The position numbers were made by a program, and so were the translations under genes. This document shows, one piece after another, positions 44,893 through 53,690 of a stretch of 64,000 bases of DNA (positions are counted from its first letter, which is position 1; each line of letters opens with the position of its first letter). Where the stretch lies: positions 1 to 64,000 of the forward strand of contig NZ_SPUM01000146.1 of NCBI RefSeq assembly GCF_004614195.1. The letters are read 5' to 3'. The notes beneath the pieces are model-generated. The model was not told where the DNA came from and searched no databases. It worked only from the letters and a program-made list of their open reading frames with translations. This DNA comes from Massilia horti (GTDB lineage Bacteria > Pseudomonadota > Gammaproteobacteria > Burkholderiales > Burkholderiaceae_D).

Positions 44893-45783
44893 TTATCGTC
44901 CCTGGCCGATTTCGAAGTTGGCCATGATCTCCAGCGCGCGCACCATGGCCGAGTGATCCCAGCCGGCGCCGTCATGTGCGGCGCAGGTGTTAAACAGCTC
45001 TTGCGCGGTGGCGGTATTGGGAATCGACACGCCGAGTTGCCGGGCCGTGGTCAGCGCCAGGTTCAGGTCCTTCCGGTGCAGGTCGATCCGGAAGCCCGGC
45101 GCGAAGGTGCGCTTGATCATGCGCTCGCCATGCACTTCCAGAATGCGCGACGAAGCGAAACCACCCATCAGCGCTTCCCGTACCCGTGCCGGATCGGCCC
45201 CGGCCTTGGCCGCCAGCAACAGCGCTTCGCCCACCGCCTCGATGGTCAAGGCCACGATGATCTGGTTGGCCACTTTCGTGATCTGGCCGTCGCCGTTGCC
45301 GCCCACCAGGGTGATGTTCTTGCCCATCAGCTGGAACAGCGGCTTGACCTGTTCGAACGCGGCCTCGCTGCCGCCCACCATGATGGTCAGGCTGCCGGCC
45401 TTGGCGCCCACTTCGCCGCCCGACACCGGGGCGTCGAGGTACTCGCAGCCCAGTTCATTGATGCGGCGTGCGAAATCCTTGGTGGCCACGGGCGAGATCG
45501 AACTCATGTCGACCACGATTTTTCCCTTGCCCAGGCCCTTGGCAACACCAGTCTCGCCGAACAAAACGTCCTCGACATGCGGCGTGTCGGGCACCATGAT
45601 GATGATCACATCCGCATTGGATGCGACCTCGGCGCTGCTGGCGCATACGCTGGCGCCGGCCTCGATCAATTGCGAGGGAGTCGTGCCGTGCGTGAAAGTG
45701 AACAGGGTATGGCCGTTGTTGACGAGATGTCCTGCCATCGGGGCGCCCATGATGCCCAGGCCGATAAAGCCGATTTTTGCCAT
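44893..45783 (-). CDS. glxR: 2-Hydroxy-3-oxopropionate (tartronate semialdehyde) reductase
   Basis: Reduces tartronate semialdehyde to D-glycerate using NAD(P)H. The 296-residue protein starts MAKIGFIGLGIMGAPMAGHLVNNGH (Rossmann motif), then has DAPVSGGEVGAKAGSLTIMVGG (substrate site), GDGQITKVANQIIVALTIEAV with the catalytic Lys, and DLHRKDLNLAL. GGAGAAGGA precedes the ATG. It follows hyi by 41 bases in the glyoxylate salvage operon. Confidence 0.95.
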   Translation of the reverse strand: MAKIGFIGLGIMGAPMAGHLVNNGHTLFTFTHGTTPSQLIEAGASVCASSAEVASNADVIIIMVPDTPHVEDVLFGETGVAKGLGKGKIVVDMSSISPVATKDFARRINELGCEYLDAPVSGGEVGAKAGSLTIMVGGSEAAFEQVKPLFQLMGKNITLVGGNGDGQITKVANQIIVALTIEAVGEALLLAAKAGADPARVREALMGGFASSRILEVHGERMIKRTFAPGFRIDLHRKDLNLALTTARQLGVSIPNTATAQELFNTCAAHDGAGWDHSAMVRALEIMANFEIGQGR

Positions 45784-45824
45784 GTCCTTCTCCTTGTAAT
45801 CGTTTTCGAAATTCGTTTGTTGGT

Positions 45825-46604
45825 TCAGCCGGCCAAAGCCTTGATCCAGCCAAGCCCCGCGCGCGTGTCGGCGGCCGGTTTGTATTCGCAACCGATCCAC
45901 CCGTCGTAGCCCAGCTTATCGATATGGCGGAACAGCCACGGATAATTGAGCTCACCCGTGCCGGGTTCGTGGCGCCCCGGGTTGTCCGCCAGCTGAATGT
46001 GGCCGATGCGGGCCAGGTGCCTGGAGATCGTGTTGCCGATCTCGCCCTCCATGCGCTGGGCGTGGTAAATGTCGTATTGCAGGAACAGGTTGTCGGACGC
46101 GACTTCATCAAGAATGCCGATGGCCTGGTCGGTGCGGCTCAGGTAAAAGCCCGGGATATCGAAGGTATTGATCGGTTCGATCAGCAGGCGAATGCCGGCT
46201 TGCTTGAGCTTGGCGGAAGCGAAGCGCAGGTTGTCGACGAATGTCTGGTAAAGCGCCTCTTCGCTCACGCCGGCCGGTGCGATACCTGCCAGGCAGTTGA
46301 TCTGCTTGCAACCGAGCGCGGTGGCGTATTCGATGGCGCGGCCCACACCGTCCTGGAACTCGGTCACGCGCTGCGGGTGGCAGGCAATGCCGCGTTCACC
46401 GGCTTCCCAGTTACCGGCGGGCAGATTGTGCAGTACCTGAGTCAGCTTATGTTTATCCAGCTGCGCGGCAAGCGCATCTTTGTCAAATCCATACGGGAAG
46501 AGGTATTCGACGCCCTTGAAACCCGCCTGCGCGGCGGCCTCGAAGCGTTCGAGGAAGGGGAGCTCATTGAACAGCATCGTCAAATTGGCTGCGAATTTTG
46601 GCAT
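45825..46604 (-). CDS. hyi: Hydroxypyruvate isomerase
   Basis: Interconverts hydroxypyruvate and tartronate semialdehyde. The 259-residue TIM-barrel protein starts MPKFAANLTMLFNELPFLERFEAAAQAGFKGVEYLFPY and carries metal-site segments LLIEPINTFDIPGF, LQYDIYHAQRMEGEI, IGHIQLADNPGRHEPGTGELNY and GWIGCEYKP, matching Hyi/OtnI. It lies 15 bases after gcl. Confidence 0.95.
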   Translation of the reverse strand: MPKFAANLTMLFNELPFLERFEAAAQAGFKGVEYLFPYGFDKDALAAQLDKHKLTQVLHNLPAGNWEAGERGIACHPQRVTEFQDGVGRAIEYATALGCKQINCLAGIAPAGVSEEALYQTFVDNLRFASAKLKQAGIRLLIEPINTFDIPGFYLSRTDQAIGILDEVASDNLFLQYDIYHAQRMEGEIGNTISRHLARIGHIQLADNPGRHEPGTGELNYPWLFRHIDKLGYDGWIGCEYKPAADTRAGLGWIKALAG

Positions 46605-46619
46605 GTTTGTGTTCTCCGT

Positions 46620-48392
46620 TTAAGCGGCGCCAATGGCCGTGGGGGCGTCTTGAGCATGCTCGGCCAGCGGTTCAAATTCATTGACCGCATTGATTTCCGT
46701 GCCCATCGAAATATTGGTGACGCGTTCGAGGATGATTTCGACCACCACTGGCACGCGGTACTCTTTCATCCAGGCGCGCGCCTGGGCGAAAGCGGGCTGG
46801 ATATCCTCGACATGGTGTACACGGATCGCCTTGCAGCCTAGTCCTTCGACGACTGCGACGTGATCGACCCCGTAACCCGCCAACTCCGGCGCGTTGATAT
46901 TTTCGAAAGCGAGCTGTACGCAATAATCCATGTCGAAACCGCGTTGCGACTGGCGGATCAGCCCAAGGTAGGCGTTATTGACCACCACGTGCAGGTAAGG
47001 CAGCTTGAATTGCGCGCCGACGGCCAGTTCCTCGATCATGAATTGGAAGTCGTAATCGCCAGAGATGGCCACGACCTGGCGTTGCGGATCGGCTGCGCAC
47101 ACGCCGAGCGCGGCGGAAGCCGTCCATCCGAGAGGGCCCGCCTGGCCGCAGTTGATCCAGTGGCGCGGCTTGTACACATGCAGGAACTGGGCAGCGGCGA
47201 TTTGGGACAGGCCGATCGTGCTGACATAGCAGGTATCCGGGCCGAAAGCGCGGTTCATTTCTTCGTACACCCGCTGCGGTTTGATCGGCGCGGCATCGAA
47301 ATGGGTCTTGCGCAGCATGGTGCGCTTGCGCTCCTGGCATTGCGCTACCCATGCGCTGCGATCCGGCAGGCCGCCGATCGAAGCGAATCCACGCGCCACC
47401 TCGATCAACAGGTCAAGCGCGGCACCCGCATCGGAGACGATGCCGTAATCGGGACCGAACACGCGGCCGATCTGTGTAGGTTCGATATCGATGTGAACGA
47501 ACTTGCGCCCTTGCGTATAAACTTCGACCGAGCCGGTATGACGGTTCGCCCAGCGGTTGCCGATACCGATGACAAAATCCGATTCAAGCAGCGTGGCGTT
47601 GCCGTAGCGATGAGAGGTTTGCAGGCCGACCATGCCGGCCATGAGCGGATGGTCATCCGGAATAGCGCCCCAACCCATGAGGGTCGGGATCACCGGCACG
47701 CCGACGATCTCGGCGAACTCCTGCAAGCGCGCGGCGGCATCGGCATTGATCACGCCTCCACCGCAGACAATCAGCGGACGCTCGGCGGCATTAAGCATCG
47801 CCAGCGCCTTTTCCGCCTGGGCGCGGGTGGCAGCGGGTTTGTAGGTCGGCAGGGGTTCGTAGGTGTCGATGTCGAATTCGATTTCCGCCATCTGCACGTC
47901 GAAAGGCAGGTCGACCAGCACCGGACCGGGACGGCCAGAACGCATGATGTGGAATGCCTGCTGCAGCACGCGCGGCACCAGCGCCGGTTCGCGTACCGTG
48001 ACTGCCCATTTGGTGACCGGCTTGGCGATCGATTCGATGTCAACCGCCTGGAAGTCTTCCTTGTAAAGCCGCGCACGTGGCGCCTGGCCGGTCAGGCAAA
48101 GGATCGGGATCGAATCGGCCCATGCCGAGTACAGGCCGGTGATCATGTCGGTTCCGGCCGGTCCCGAGGTGCCGATGCACACACCGATGTTGCCTGCCTT
48201 GGCGCGGGTATAACCCTCCGCCATGTGCGAGGCTCCCTCGACATGCCGCGCCAGCACATGTTCGAAGCCACCGTTCTTCTTCATTGCGGAATACAGCGGA
48301 TTGATCGCTGCGCCGGGGACGCCAAAAACCGTGCTCACGCCCTCTTTGCGCAGGACCTCCGCTGCCGCGTCAATTGCTCTCATACGGGCCAC
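46620..48392 (-). CDS. gcl: Glyoxylate carboligase (tartronate-semialdehyde synthase)
   Basis: Joins two glyoxylates to tartronate semialdehyde with loss of CO2, using ThDP and FAD. The protein begins [42 protein letters not shown] and has [30 protein letters not shown] and the ThDP motif [35 protein letters not shown] chose the GTG at 48392 because it aligns with the E. coli Gcl N terminus (MAKMRAVDAA) and has GGAGG five bases upstream. An ATG at 48404 is in frame. It heads the leftward operon opposite a LysR gene. Confidence 0.95.
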   Translation of the reverse strand: MARMRAIDAAAEVLRKEGVSTVFGVPGAAINPLYSAMKKNGGFEHVLARHVEGASHMAEGYTRAKAGNIGVCIGTSGPAGTDMITGLYSAWADSIPILCLTGQAPRARLYKEDFQAVDIESIAKPVTKWAVTVREPALVPRVLQQAFHIMRSGRPGPVLVDLPFDVQMAEIEFDIDTYEPLPTYKPAATRAQAEKALAMLNAAERPLIVCGGGVINADAAARLQEFAEIVGVPVIPTLMGWGAIPDDHPLMAGMVGLQTSHRYGNATLLESDFVIGIGNRWANRHTGSVEVYTQGRKFVHIDIEPTQIGRVFGPDYGIVSDAGAALDLLIEVARGFASIGGLPDRSAWVAQCQERKRTMLRKTHFDAAPIKPQRVYEEMNRAFGPDTCYVSTIGLSQIAAAQFLHVYKPRHWINCGQAGPLGWTASAALGVCAADPQRQVVAISGDYDFQFMIEELAVGAQFKLPYLHVVVNNAYLGLIRQSQRGFDMDYCVQLAFENINAPELAGYGVDHVAVVEGLGCKAIRVHHVEDIQPAFAQARAWMKEYRVPVVVEIILERVTNISMGTEINAVNEFEPLAEHAQDAPTAIGAA

Positions 48393-48503
48393 CTTCGCCT
48401 CCATTTCCTAAGTTTCGATGGGAATAATGGATTCAGAATATCGATAAAGCCGAGCACGAAGAATTGCTGCTACCATCGGCTCTGTCGATACTTGGAGTAT
48501 TGA

Positions 48504-49421
48504 ATGGACCGCTATACAGAAATCCGGAGCTTCGTTCTCGTCACCGAAAAAGGCAGCTTCGCCGCCGCCGCGCTGGTTGAGGGCGTCACTCCGGTTGTCA
48601 TGGGCCGCAGGCTGGACGCGCTCGAGCAGCGCCTTGGCGTGCGCCTGATGCATCGCTCAACCCGCGGCCTGACCCTGACCGCCCTGGGCGAACAGTTCAT
48701 CGAGACCTGCCGCCAGTTGCTGCGCGATTTCGATATTGCCGAGAACAGCATCAGTGCGGGGCGCAGCACGGTGCGCGGCCATCTTGTGGTTTCCGCGCCG
48801 GCCGCGTTCGGGCGCTCGCACGTAGCGCCGCACGCACCGGCCTTCAAGGCGATCAATCCCGAGTTGAAGATGTCGTTCAACTTCACCGACAGCGTGGTGG
48901 ACCTGGTGCGCGAGGGGTACGACATGTCGATCCGCATCGGCGAAGTGCAAGATCCAAACTACGTGGCTGTTCCCCTTTTCCCAAACCGGCGAGTGGTATG
49001 CGGCACGCCCGAGTATTTTGAACGCTACGGCGTGCCCCGAACGCCCGAAGACCTGTCCCACCACAACTGCCTGGCCTTCAATTTGCAAGGCGGGCAGCAG
49101 CGCGGATGGACCTTCCAGCGCGACGGCAAACTGTTCGCGGTGCGTGTCGATGGCGATCTAGCCTGCAACGATGGCGAACTGCTGTTCGGCTGGGTCAAGC
49201 AGGGACTGGGGATCGGATGGCGCTCCACATGGGAAATTCAGGCCGAGCTCAAGCGCGGCGAACTGGTGACCGTGCTCGATGAATTCGCGGTGCGCAGTTA
49301 CCCGATCCAGGCTGTGTATCCCCAGCAGCACTATCTGCCTGCCAAGATCCGGCATTTCATTGATTACCTGAAAGGTATCTACAACGCCCCGGGATATTGG
49401 GAAAAGCAAGGACTGAGCTGA
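48504..49421 (+). CDS. LysR-family transcriptional regulator, divergent from gcl
   Basis: A 305-residue regulator. The winged HTH (residues 5-65; FVLVTEKGSFAAAALVEGVTPVVMGRRLDALEQRLGVRLMHRSTRGLTLTALGEQF) is followed by the effector domain (residues 88-295). It is divergent from gcl with a 111-base gap, the classic LysR layout, and likely controls the glyoxylate salvage operon in response to a metabolite such as glyoxylate or tartronate semialdehyde. No clear T-N11-A site was identified with confidence. Confidence 0.9.
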   Translation: MDRYTEIRSFVLVTEKGSFAAAALVEGVTPVVMGRRLDALEQRLGVRLMHRSTRGLTLTALGEQFIETCRQLLRDFDIAENSISAGRSTVRGHLVVSAPAAFGRSHVAPHAPAFKAINPELKMSFNFTDSVVDLVREGYDMSIRIGEVQDPNYVAVPLFPNRRVVCGTPEYFERYGVPRTPEDLSHHNCLAFNLQGGQQRGWTFQRDGKLFAVRVDGDLACNDGELLFGWVKQGLGIGWRSTWEIQAELKRGELVTVLDEFAVRSYPIQAVYPQQHYLPAKIRHFIDYLKGIYNAPGYWEKQGLS

Positions 49422-49498
49422 ATCGCGACACTTCTGCCGAGAGGACGATCCAAACTGGCGACTTTGGCTACAATGCGATTTTTGCACTGGATACCCCC

Positions 49499-49765
49499 AT
49501 GGACCCGAAAGATTCCCTCATCGAATATCCCAGCGACTTCCCCATCAAAGTGATGGGCACGGCGCACGAGGACTTCGTCGCCACGATCACCGATGTGATA
49601 CTCGAGTACGACCCGACCTTCCACGTCGGCCGGATGGAACAGCGCCCGTCGGCCAAGGGCACGTACATGGGCCTGACGGTGATCGTGCGCGCCACCAGCC
49701 GCGAGCAGCTCGACGACCTGTACCGCAGCCTGTCGGCCCATCCGATGGTCAAGGTGGTGCTGTAA
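49499..49765 (+). CDS. ybeD: YbeD/DUF493 family protein
   Basis: An 88-residue ACT-like-fold protein (YPSDFPIKVMGTAHEDF ... RPSAKGTYMGLTVIVRATSREQLDDLYRSLSAHPMVKVVL), the YbeD signature. In many proteobacteria it lies directly upstream of lipB, as here, and is thought to have a regulatory role. The ATG at 49499 gives the family's normal length. Confidence 0.9.
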   Translation: MDPKDSLIEYPSDFPIKVMGTAHEDFVATITDVILEYDPTFHVGRMEQRPSAKGTYMGLTVIVRATSREQLDDLYRSLSAHPMVKVVL

Positions 49766-49860
49766 GCACAGCGTTTGTGATGCGCTGGCGGCATGGTCCC
49801 GGCGGCGGGCATCCGCCTGGCTTATAATGACGGGGCTGTCCATTTCCCCACGACTTCCCC

Positions 49861-50568
49861 ATGCAAGCGACCCGCCCCGCCATGCCGATCATTCGCGAGC
49901 TTGGCCGCGCCGACTACGAGCCGACGTTCGCCGCAATGCGCGCCTTCACCGACGCGCGCACCCCCGACACGGTTGATGAGCTGTGGATCGTCGAGCACCC
50001 GCCGGTGTTCACGCTTGGCCTTGGCGCCGACCGCGGGCACCTGCTGGCCGGCCCCGGCATCCCGACGCACCAGATTCCGGTAGTGCAGACCGACCGCGGC
50101 GGCGAAGTGACCTACCACGGCCCGGGCCAGGTGGTGATCTACCTGCTGATGGACCTGCGCCGCAACAAGCCTGGCGGCAAACTGTACGCGCGCCAGTTTG
50201 TGGCAAAAATCGAACAGGCGGTGATCGATGTGTTGGCGGCGTATAATCTCGACGGCGAACGCGTTGCCGGCGCGCCCGGCATCTACATCGCGCAAGGCCC
50301 GCTCAAGGGAGCCAAGATCGCCGCGCTGGGGCTGAAGGTGCGCGGCAACGGCTGCACCTACCACGGCGTTTCGCTGAACGTGGCGATGGACCTGGCGCCG
50401 TTCTCGTGGATTAACCCGTGTGGCTATTCGGGCCTGGCCACGGTCGACATGCGCACCATGGGCGTGGAAGCGCCGCTGGCCGACGTCCAGCACGCGCTGG
50501 CCCAAGCCCTGGTGGGCCACCTCGCTAACCTTGACCCGGTCCAGCCGCAAGAGGTCGTTTCAAAATGA
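49861..50568 (+). CDS. lipB: Octanoyl-[acyl-carrier-protein]:protein transferase LipB
   Basis: Transfers octanoyl groups from ACP to lipoyl domains, the first step of lipoate synthesis. The 235-residue protein has [41 protein letters not shown] and [27 protein letters not shown] (catalytic Lys and Cys of the LipB fold). The last six codons (EVVSK and the stop) lie inside an inverted-repeat element at 50551-50651, so the native C terminus was replaced. An ATG at 49882 is a possible shorter start (MPIIRELG). Confidence 0.95.
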   Translation: MQATRPAMPIIRELGRADYEPTFAAMRAFTDARTPDTVDELWIVEHPPVFTLGLGADRGHLLAGPGIPTHQIPVVQTDRGGEVTYHGPGQVVIYLLMDLRRNKPGGKLYARQFVAKIEQAVIDVLAAYNLDGERVAGAPGIYIAQGPLKGAKIAALGLKVRGNGCTYHGVSLNVAMDLAPFSWINPCGYSGLATVDMRTMGVEAPLADVQHALAQALVGHLANLDPVQPQEVVSK

Positions 50569-50651
50569 GCAGGGCAAGGCGCGGCGACGAAGACAGTGCA
50601 GTTGCACGGCAAGGAGCCGCAACGCAGCCATGCTCAATTTGAAATGACCTC
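50551..50651. repeat. Small inverted-repeat element overlapping the lipB 3' end
   Basis: GAGGTCGTTTCAAAATGAGCA at the left is mirrored by TGCTCAATTTGAAATGACCTC at the right with two or three mismatches. They enclose about 60 bases, giving a MITE-like unit of 101 bases. The left arm supplies the final codons and stop of lipB. Confidence 0.72.
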
Positions 50652-50697
50652 TTAACCGAACAACCCAAACTGAACGCCCCAAAAGGGCATGAGCCAG

Positions 50698-51681
50698 ATG
50701 ACTACCAACACCGACACCGGTACTGTTCCCTACAACGCCAGCGAAAAGCAGAAGGGCGCCAGCAAGACCTCGCGCATCCCGATCAAGATCGTGCCGGTCG
50801 AGCAGACCGAGCGCCTGAAGAAGCCGGACTGGATCCGCGTGAAGGCGGCGTCGGCTTCGTCGCGCTTCTACGAGATCAAGGACATCCTGCGCGCCAACAA
50901 ACTGGTGACGGTGTGCGAGGAAGCGAGCTGCCCGAACATCGGTGAATGCTTCGGCAAGGGCACCGCGACCTTCATGATCATGGGCGACAAGTGCACCCGC
51001 CGCTGCCCGTTCTGCGACGTCGGCCACGGCCGCCCGGACCCGCTGGACGTGAACGAGCCGCACAACTTGGCAAAGACCATTGCCGATCTGCGCCTGTCGT
51101 ACGTGGTGATCACTTCGGTGGACCGCGACGACCTGCGTGACGGCGGCGCTGGCCACTTCGTGCAGTGCATCCAGAAGACCCGTGAGATGAGCCCGAGCAC
51201 GAAGATCGAAGTGCTGGTGCCCGACTTCCGCGGCCGTCTGGAAAAGGCGATCAACATCTTCGCCGAGGGTCTGCCGGACGTGTTGAACCACAACCTGGAA
51301 ACCGTGCCGCGCCTGTACAAGGAAGCGCGCCCGGGCGCTGACTACAAGCACTCGCTGGTGCTGCTGCGCGACTTCAAGGAGAAGTATCCGGGCGCGGTGA
51401 CCAAGTCGGGCCTGATGGTGGGCCTGGGCGAGACCGACGAGGAGATCCTCGAGGTGATGCGCGACCTGCGCGAGCACAACGTGGACATGCTGACCATCGG
51501 CCAGTATCTGGCGCCGTCGAATTCGCACTTGCCGGTGCGCCGTTATGTGCATCCGGACGTCTTCAAGATGTTCGAAGAGGAAGCGTACAAGATGGGCTTC
51601 GTGCACGCGGCCGTGGGCGCGATGGTGCGATCGTCGTACCACGCGGACCAGCAGGCGCATGAGGCAGGTGTGGCGGCGTAA
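50698..51681 (+). CDS. lipA: Lipoyl synthase (radical SAM)
   Basis: Inserts two sulphurs into octanoylated lipoyl domains. The 327-residue protein carries the auxiliary cluster motif [12 protein letters not shown], the radical-SAM motif [10 protein letters not shown], the octanoyl-peptide-binding and SAM regions [18 protein letters not shown] and [14 protein letters not shown], and the C-terminal [10 protein letters not shown] preceding in-frame ATG at 50689 would add MSQ. I prefer 50698 because AAGGG is about ten bases upstream. It lies downstream of lipB, separated by the inverted-repeat element. Confidence 0.95.
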   Translation: MTTNTDTGTVPYNASEKQKGASKTSRIPIKIVPVEQTERLKKPDWIRVKAASASSRFYEIKDILRANKLVTVCEEASCPNIGECFGKGTATFMIMGDKCTRRCPFCDVGHGRPDPLDVNEPHNLAKTIADLRLSYVVITSVDRDDLRDGGAGHFVQCIQKTREMSPSTKIEVLVPDFRGRLEKAINIFAEGLPDVLNHNLETVPRLYKEARPGADYKHSLVLLRDFKEKYPGAVTKSGLMVGLGETDEEILEVMRDLREHNVDMLTIGQYLAPSNSHLPVRRYVHPDVFKMFEEEAYKMGFVHAAVGAMVRSSYHADQQAHEAGVAA

Positions 51682-51699
51682 GCGTCTCACCACTGAGCC

Positions 51700-51737
51700 A
51701 AAGCCGGGGTCAGGCAGCAGCCTACCCCGGTTTTTTT
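51700..51737 (+). terminator. Rho-independent terminator after lipA
   Basis: CCGGGGT and ACCCCGG flank a loop of about 13 bases, followed by seven Ts, 20-odd bases after the lipA stop. Confidence 0.88.
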
Positions 51738-51875
51738 CTGGATCGGCTTTGATCGTCGCCGCTCTGTGAATTACTTTTGGTTAATGAGATAAATTGTCAA
51801 TCTTCCTTTCGGTACGTCAATAGCGTTTCCGATAGGCACACCACAATGAGGCATGTACTTCTCGTGGAGAACGTC

Positions 51876-52322
51876 ATGTCTTTCGTCTATCACGGTGCGC
51901 TCTTCCTAGAAAACAAACCGAAGGTCGATGGAGGAGAGTGCGCTCGGCTCATCCAAAACCTGCTGCCGTGGGTCGGCCACACATCGCGGTGGCAACCAGG
52001 GGAAAACGTCATTGACGTGCTGGCATCCGGCAGGCAAATCGAGCAGGGAACTGCCATCGCTACTTTCGTTGACGGCCGCTACCCTACCTATGGCCACCGT
52101 CACGCTGCATTGTTTCTGTGGCCCATTACCAGCTGCACATTCGACCCGAAGACTGGGCAGTGCAAGATTATGGCGATCAAGATGATGGACCAGTGGAATC
52201 CCCACCCCGGCGCCCACTTCAAGAAGGACCATATCAGTAGCCGTGACGTTCTGCCATACGGTAAGAACGCCGCTGCTTGGCCAATCTCGGACAATGCCAG
52301 CATGTTCTACATCATCGAGTAA
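51876..52322 (+). CDS. BPSL0067-family protein (putative NlpC/P60-like amidase, T6SS-effector-like)
   Basis: A 148-residue protein. The start at 51876 has GGAG six bases upstream. It shows the family pattern: GGECARLIQ with a probable nucleophile Cys22, QGTAIATFVDGRYPTYGHRHAALF with His76, and MMDQW at residues 93-97, giving a Cys-His dyad or triad. The fold resembles small peptidoglycan amidases of the Tae type. It is followed nine bases on by an STY0301-like secreted protein, an arrangement I know for this family. A peptidoglycan-hydrolase/partner pair is a reasonable inference, and tssKLM are on the same window. Confidence 0.7.
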   Translation: MSFVYHGALFLENKPKVDGGECARLIQNLLPWVGHTSRWQPGENVIDVLASGRQIEQGTAIATFVDGRYPTYGHRHAALFLWPITSCTFDPKTGQCKIMAIKMMDQWNPHPGAHFKKDHISSRDVLPYGKNAAAWPISDNASMFYIIE

Positions 52323-52330
52323 AGGCCGCC

Positions 52331-52813
52331 ATGCGCGCAAACGACATCAAGCACTTAACCTTAGCCACATTAGCCTTAATGCTCCTTTGTGTCCTGTTTT
52401 CTGGGGTTGCGAGAGCTGGACAGCGCATTGCCTGTCCCATGATGGTCGATGTCCGTCAGGTGACCGTTGAATCACCGGCTGGATGGACCGGAATCTACGG
52501 TCCTTCCGGCACGCGTCCTTTGCTCGGCGCTGAGGCGATTTTCACTACTGGATCGCTGCGAGATTCCTGGGGTGAGTTGCGCGATCCGCCGACCGTTAAG
52601 AAGAAGGGTGGGGCCGTGATCGAAACCAAGTACCCTCTGCCGCCAGAGCGGGAGCTGGGCAAGTGGATCATCTGCCACTACGGGGAGAGCTTGTACCAAG
52701 CCATGAAGCTGCCGACTGCGACGAAGGAATGCGCTGTGACGTATAACCGTGAATATACCGATTCCGCCAGCAAAAAGCCGGTGTATCGAGTCGCCGACAT
52801 TACGTGTAAGTAG
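52331..52813 (+). CDS. STY0301-family periplasmic protein, probable partner/immunity of the upstream gene
   Basis: A 160-residue protein with a signal peptide or membrane anchor (LATLALMLLCVLFSGVARA) and a mature part containing CPMMVDVRQVTVESPAGWTGIYGPSG and C-terminal cysteines (IICHYGESLYQA, ECAVTYN, ITCK). These are the features of STY0301-like proteins, which repeatedly sit beside BPSL0067 genes. Periplasmic location fits protection against a peptidoglycan amidase. The spacing of eight bases to the upstream gene suggests one operon. The immunity role is inferred. Confidence 0.65.
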   Translation: MRANDIKHLTLATLALMLLCVLFSGVARAGQRIACPMMVDVRQVTVESPAGWTGIYGPSGTRPLLGAEAIFTTGSLRDSWGELRDPPTVKKKGGAVIETKYPLPPERELGKWIICHYGESLYQAMKLPTATKECAVTYNREYTDSASKKPVYRVADITCK

Positions 52814-52839
52814 GGACTAGATGTGTTCCCTGTCGCAAT

Positions 52840-52944
52840 TCAGTCCTTACTGCACAACTCTTTTTTGGCCAAGCCGGCCAGCTCTTCCGGCTCAAGCGAG
52901 AGAATTGTATTCGCATCTGGAACAAGGTCTGAAAGTGTGGCCAT
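52840..52944 (-). pseudogene. Truncated N terminus of a TIGR02391/abortive-infection-like protein
   Basis: After the 76-residue gene's stop, an ATG at 52944 starts MATLSDLVPDANTILSLEPEELAG, which resembles the N terminus of TIGR02391/abortive-infection-type proteins (DANTLLxLEPEELAG). The frame then leaves the family pattern and stops at 52840, only 34 codons in. The rest of the gene is replaced by the end of the convergent STY0301-like region. I regard it as a 3'-truncated remnant. Confidence 0.45.
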
Positions 52945-52948
52945 GCAT

Positions 52949-53179
52949 CTATGCGTAAGGAATTTGGATGCTGAAGTCTTGCCCTTTAGCGTCCTTCCCC
53001 CAGACTTCGACACTTCTTGGCGGAGGCCCCCAGTCGTCACTTATCAGTTCATGTACAAGACGCTTTCCTGCAAGCCCCTGTGACTGAAGTAGATGCAGTC
53101 GGGATAAGAAATCCAGGTCTTTAGCATATTCCTGAAGACCTCCATCGACGAAGCGAATGGATACGTTGATTTCGCTCAT
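52949..53179 (-). CDS. Small hypothetical protein, operon with 53199-53498
   Basis: A 76-residue protein starting MSEINVSIRFVDGGLQEYAKDLDFLSRLHLLQSQGLAGKR, with GGAGAG six bases before the ATG, so translation is likely. It is mixed alpha/beta and slightly acidic, with no membrane segment or known domain that I recognise. It lies 19 bases downstream of the 99-residue gene and directly before the truncated abortive-infection-like fragment. Confidence 0.55.
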   Translation of the reverse strand: MSEINVSIRFVDGGLQEYAKDLDFLSRLHLLQSQGLAGKRLVHELISDDWGPPPRSVEVWGKDAKGQDFSIQIPYA

Positions 53180-53198
53180 AAGCTCTCCGTATTCGAAG

Positions 53199-53498
53199 TC
53201 AGGCCTCTAGCCTGAAACTATTTGCTCCTATGGGGATGAGCCGAAACTTTGGTGGGTGGTATGGCGGCCAAGGTATTGCTGATTCACGGAGGAGCCATTG
53301 TTCAATCCAGTTGGTGCCCGAATCCCTAAGCTCGGGACAGTTCTTCCAGAATCCGGGTGTCAGTTTGAATGGACGGATCGTACCGCCGAGGTCCAGAGTA
53401 ATTTGACTCCACGCTGGTTTGAAGAATGCATCTCGATTGGCGCGTCCCACACGGACGCCGTAAGTCCCTTTACCGTTCGACCAAGGTGTTACATGCAT
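53199..53498 (-). CDS. Small hypothetical basic protein, operon with 52949-53179
   Basis: A 99-residue protein starting MHVTPWSNGKGTYGVRVGRANRDAFFKPAWSQITLDLGGT with AAGGAAA six bases before the ATG. It ends HPPKFRLIPIGANSFRLEA. It is Trp- and Pro-rich, basic and has no signal peptide. The spaced pattern (FxLTPGFWKNCPELRD...W..YHPPKFRLIP) looks like a conserved domain of unknown function. Its A+T content and codon choice look unlike the flanking housekeeping genes, suggesting transfer. Confidence 0.55.
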   Translation of the reverse strand: MHVTPWSNGKGTYGVRVGRANRDAFFKPAWSQITLDLGGTIRPFKLTPGFWKNCPELRDSGTNWIEQWLLRESAIPWPPYHPPKFRLIPIGANSFRLEA

Positions 53499-53690
53499 TT
53501 GGTTTCCTTCTAGTTGATCTTGTGCCTTCTAGAGATCGGCCGCCATGGCGAGGGCTCAGCCCACCGGACATCCCATATCGCCCCCTCAGCTAAATAATGA
53601 TCATACTAAAATTGCCAAGAGGAAATAAATCCAATATTCTGTACTTGCCGGCGTTTCTGCCGCGCTAACTCCAATTTGAGGGTATCTAAA

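Noticed and set aside
44754-44975. A 73-codon minus-strand frame between glxR and pyk
   Set aside because: It runs through the glxR 3' end in another frame and has no ribosome-binding site. The TtuD scar frames explain the interval.
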